A DNA stretch of 8,156 nucleotides, taken from NCBI GenBank assembly GCA_030836365.1, contig JAURQB010000106.1, positions 1-8,156 of the forward strand, given 5' to 3'. The stretch comes from Bdellovibrionota bacterium. GTDB lineage: Bacteria; Bdellovibrionota; Bacteriovoracia; Bacteriovoracales; Bacteriovoracaceae. This document shows positions 6,098 through 8,156 of this stretch, piece after piece (the stretch's first letter is position 1; each line of letters starts with the position of its first letter). The notes below the pieces were generated by a model that was not told where the DNA came from, made no database searches, and was given only the letters and a program-made list of their open reading frames with translations. A program made the translations under genes and the position numbers.

Positions 6098-7089
6098 ACA
6101 TTATTAACTTAACCGGCGACGAGCTTTCACCAGACGGACTTAAAGAGCAATTTGCCATGGATGTTCTCACAGGGCTTTCGTCTTCGCCGAAAGGCATTTC
6201 TCCAAAATATTTTTACAATGATCATGGCTCTGAGCTTTTTCAACAAATCACAGAGAGCGAAGATTATTACCTAACAAACCTTGAGTATGAAATTTTAAAA
6301 CAGCACGGCCATTCAATGGCAAAAAAGTTAAAAGAGACCACTGACATAGTGGACCTGATTGAGCTTGGTGCTGGAGATGGACGAAAAACAACCTTGCTTG
6401 TTAACGCCCTCAACGAGGCAGGAGTAAAAATAAATTACTTCCCCATTGATATTTCTAAAGAAGCCATGGAGCAGATGAAGGAGTTTCTCACTGAAACGGA
6501 TCAATTTAATATTACTGGTATCGTGGCGGAATATTTTCATGGGCTCAACTACCTGCGGGATAATTCGACCAACCCAAAGATTCTTCTTTTTTTAGGAAGT
6601 AATATTGGTAATTTTAACCGCGGGCAAGCAGCAGGTTTTATGCGTAGAGCTTGGCGCACGTTAAATGCTAATGATTGGTTATTGCTTGGGGCCGACTTAA
6701 AAAAAGATATTGATATTCTTCACAAGGCTTACAATGACTCTAATGGAATCACGAGACGGTTTAACTTAAACCTTCTCTCCAGAATAAATGAAGACCTTGG
6801 CGGTAACTTTGATCTTTCGACGTTTGATCATTACGGCAGCTACAATCCTCTACTTGGTGCCATGGAGAGCTTTCTTATTTCCAAAAAAAATCAGAGTATC
6901 TACATCAAAGAGTTAGAAAAAGAATTTCACTTCAAAGCGTTTGAGCCGATTCACATGGAGTACTCAACAAAGTACCTTGAAGATGAACTGCTTGAACTAG
7001 GTAAAACATCTGGCTTTACTGTGGAGGAAACTTATTATGACCCAAAAAAATGGTACTCAAACTTTCTCTTCAAAGTCATTAAGCACTGA
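6094..7089 (+). CDS. egtD: L-histidine N-alpha-methyltransferase EgtD
   Basis: EgtD trimethylates histidine to hercynine using three S-adenosylmethionine, the first step of ergothioneine synthesis. The 331-residue length is normal for the family. The sequence shows the N-terminal KYFYNDHGSELFQQIT (38-53) and DYYLTNLE (57-64). The SAM-binding ELGAGDGRK (90-98) and FPIDIS (116-121) follow, then FLGSNIGNF (166-174). The substrate-holding C-terminal piece is IHMEYSTKY (286-294), with E289 and S291 in the places of the mycobacterial Glu and Ser that grip the histidine amino group. Asn173 and Tyr213 also fit the known binding residues. It is coupled to egtB by a 4-base overlap, and its last 53 bases overlap the PhzF-like gene. 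It is cytoplasmic. Confidence 0.95.
   Translation: MNIINLTGDELSPDGLKEQFAMDVLTGLSSSPKGISPKYFYNDHGSELFQQITESEDYYLTNLEYEILKQHGHSMAKKLKETTDIVDLIELGAGDGRKTTLLVNALNEAGVKINYFPIDISKEAMEQMKEFLTETDQFNITGIVAEYFHGLNYLRDNSTNPKILLFLGSNIGNFNRGQAAGFMRRAWRTLNANDWLLLGADLKKDIDILHKAYNDSNGITRRFNLNLLSRINEDLGGNFDLSTFDHYGSYNPLLGAMESFLISKKNQSIYIKELEKEFHFKAFEPIHMEYSTKYLEDELLELGKTSGFTVEETYYDPKKWYSNFLFKVIKH
7023..7027 (+). promoter_or_regulatory. Ribosome binding site inside egtD for the PhzF-like gene
   Basis: GGAGG lies within the egtD coding sequence, 9 bases before the ATG at 7037. It supports that start despite the 53-base overlap with egtD, which is in another frame. No other usual start codon is available until residue 35. 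Confidence 0.65.
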
Positions 7090-7771
7090 AAAAGTAATTC
7101 TTTTTCAGGGTTTAGATATTTACTTAACCGAACTTCCTGTGATTTGGGATGAAGAGGAAATAAATAAATATCTTAATAACTACGCTGTCACTATAGATCG
7201 AGACTTTATTTTTTATCAACGACAAATAAATACTTATTACATTCGATTTAAAAACTTGGCCGGCGAATTTAATTTTTGTGGAAGTGCAACATTGGCCCTT
7301 GCAAAAATGATCTTTGAAAAGAAACTCATTGCTGAAGAAATTATTCACTTTCGTACGAAGAGTGAAAAGTATATCAACAGTAGGCTCGTTAACGGGCGTG
7401 TTTCACTCGAACTTCCTCTTAGTAAAAATAAAGCACTAGGAAATGAGTATTTTTTAAGTCAAACAAATGTGCTCATCCAACAACTAACAATTAAAGCACT
7501 TAATTCAATTCAATTGAGCGAAATAAAAGAAAAGGCTGAAGCGTTGATTTCCAACCCTGGTGCTTACTGCGCATTTTATCTCGATAATAAAACTATTCAT
7601 CTACGTTATTTTTCCCCTTGGTATGGACGTGACGAAGACTTTGCCACAATTTCTGTCTTCGAGCACTTAGGGGAATTTTTACAAGAAGGTATAAATTATC
7701 AAGTTATTCAAAATGATCAATATCGTTTTTTTGCCACTCATAGAAAAGATGAGGTTTTGATTTATACCTAA
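7037..7771 (+). CDS. PhzF-like (diaminopimelate-epimerase fold) protein, third gene of the egt operon
   Basis: This 244-residue protein is somewhat shorter than typical PhzF-family isomerases. The first half has IRFKNLAGEFNFCGSATLALA (69-89), which fits the family's F...E..FCGHATL core with the probable catalytic acid at Glu77. The usual His of the G-H-A-T motif is Ser83. The second half has NPGAYCAFYL (173-182) and RYFSPWYGRDEDFATIS (190-206), matching R.F.P..G..EDPATGS, but with Phe202 in place of Pro and Ile205 in place of Gly. About 15 residues before the VILFQGLDIYLTE strand look like an added tail produced by the overlap. PhzF relatives catalyse proton shifts on small molecules. The substrate here is unknown. 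The tight overlap with egtD suggests a task linked to ergothioneine, by inference only. It is likely cytoplasmic. Confidence 0.78.
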   Translation: MTQKNGTQTFSSKSLSTEKVILFQGLDIYLTELPVIWDEEEINKYLNNYAVTIDRDFIFYQRQINTYYIRFKNLAGEFNFCGSATLALAKMIFEKKLIAEEIIHFRTKSEKYINSRLVNGRVSLELPLSKNKALGNEYFLSQTNVLIQQLTIKALNSIQLSEIKEKAEALISNPGAYCAFYLDNKTIHLRYFSPWYGRDEDFATISVFEHLGEFLQEGINYQVIQNDQYRFFATHRKDEVLIYT

Positions 7772-7789
7772 AAAAATGACCTTATCCTT

Positions 7790-8062
7790 TTACTTAATTC
7801 TGGTTTTAAAAATTTGCTTTAGTTCCTCAATTTTAGTGGCGAGACTCTCCTCATCTCCTGCCGCTTCCACTAGGCAGTGATTCATATGGCCTTCAAGTAA
7901 TGCGGTTTCAAGAGAGCGAATGGCGGAAGAGATTGCCTTCGTTTGAATCAAAATCTCAGGACAATAAATTCCTTCATTAATCATTCGTTTGACGCCTTCA
8001 AGCTGGCCTTGAATGCGATTAATTCTTTTTAATTCTGCGCTGTGATCGGGGCAAGAACTCAT
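7790..8062 (-). CDS. CsoR/RcnR/FrmR-family metal- or thiol-sensing repressor
   Basis: A 90-residue all-helical DNA-binding repressor of the DUF156 family, which works as a tetramer and leaves DNA when it binds a metal or reacts with a small molecule. The core LKRINRIQGQLEGVKRMI (11-28) is diagnostic. The ligands are C34, H59 and C63, with the 25- and 4-residue spacing of the Cu(I)-sensing CsoR Cys-His-Cys site. An extra C4 and H7 lie at the N-terminus. An in-frame start at 8113 exists, but AGGAGG (8069-8074) lies 6 bases before the ATG at 8062, so the shorter form is chosen. It converges on the PhzF-like gene with an 18-base gap. Its stop-overlapped ribosome site ties it to the gene upstream. 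The inducer (copper, nickel, sulfide or formaldehyde) cannot be settled; Cys-His-Cys favours Cu(I). Confidence 0.88.
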   Translation of the reverse strand: MSSCPDHSAELKRINRIQGQLEGVKRMINEGIYCPEILIQTKAISSAIRSLETALLEGHMNHCLVEAAGDEESLATKIEELKQIFKTRIK

Positions 8063-8072
8063 GGCGCTCCTC

Positions 8073-8156
8073 CTAATAAAAAAGCGGTAGTATATAGGAT
8101 GTAAATCCGCCAATTAAATAAACGACAACACTTACCCAAAACATTTTATGACTAAC
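8073..8156 (-). CDS. C-terminal end of a probable membrane protein upstream of the CsoR-type gene (partial)
   Basis: On the minus strand one frame runs from the window edge without a stop to TAG at 8075-8073. It encodes a strongly hydrophobic stretch (FWVSVVVYLIGGFTSYILPL) that would form a membrane helix. Its TAG overlaps the AGGAGG ribosome site of the regulator gene, a common operon junction. Only 27 residues are in the window. An internal Met 24 residues from the end means a tiny protein is also possible. Partners of CsoR-type regulators are often transporters or redox membrane proteins, but the fragment does not say which. Confidence 0.5.
   Translation of the reverse strand, partial: VSHKMFWVSVVVYLIGGFTSYILPLFY

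Noticed and set aside
7772..7789. Bidirectional terminator between the PhzF-like gene and the regulator gene
   Set aside because: There is a T/A-run on each side, but no stem of useful length could be found in this short gap.
8084..8110. GCGG...CCGC dyad with nested GGAT/ATCC as an operator for the CsoR-type gene
   Set aside because: The arms are only 4 bases, they do not resemble known G-tract operators of the family, and the segment appears to be coding for the upstream membrane protein.
8063..8113. Longer N-terminus for the CsoR-type regulator, starting at 8113
   Set aside because: A perfect AGGAGG sits 6 bases before the ATG at 8062, and family members begin close to this point. The extra 17 residues match nothing in the family.

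Overview
This window is an AT-rich stretch of a Gram-negative bacterial chromosome. It carries two predicted outer-membrane beta-barrel proteins with Sec signal peptides, a secreted family-3 glycosidase, ergothioneine genes and a CsoR-type regulator. The gene style (A-rich coding, one TTG start, small outer-membrane barrels ending in Phe) would suit a Bdellovibrionota/Bacteriovorax-like or related proteobacterium. That placement is a judgement from style, not from a marker gene. There are no RNA genes, mobile elements or CRISPR arrays, and no gene-free stretch longer than about 130 bases.

Left part (1-2470). A minus-strand gene, cut by the left edge, encodes a small outer-membrane barrel. Divergent from it is a two-gene unit: a four-helix DoxX-like membrane protein whose stop overlaps (ATGA) the start of a 60-residue zinc-ribbon-like protein. 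A 57-residue DUF6435-like protein follows, and then galE, a UDP-glucose 4-epimerase with a good sigma70-type promoter.

Middle (2471-4936). galE runs head-on into a second outer-membrane barrel gene, which is clearly a paralogue of the one at the left edge and probably starts at TTG. Upstream on the same minus strand is a GH3 beta-glucosidase/exo-beta-glucanase with a signal peptide and intact catalytic residues, but it stops short of the family's usual C-terminus. A 131-base divergent region separates it from the next operon. That region holds a clear minus-strand promoter, two mutually exclusive inverted repeats and a possible 17-codon Cys-x-x-Cys leader peptide.

Right part (4937-8156). egtB, egtD and a PhzF-like gene form a tightly overlapping operon (4-base and 53-base overlaps). 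EgtD makes hercynine from histidine and EgtB adds sulfur to it through a sulfoxide. No gamma-glutamylcysteine ligase, EgtC amidohydrolase or EgtE C-S lyase is visible here. The PhzF-like third gene has no known place in this pathway and has altered motifs, so it is the most interesting unknown. Converging on this operon from the right edge is a CsoR/RcnR/FrmR-family regulator with a Cys-His-Cys metal site. Its upstream neighbour appears to be a membrane protein, of which only the last hydrophobic segment is in the window.
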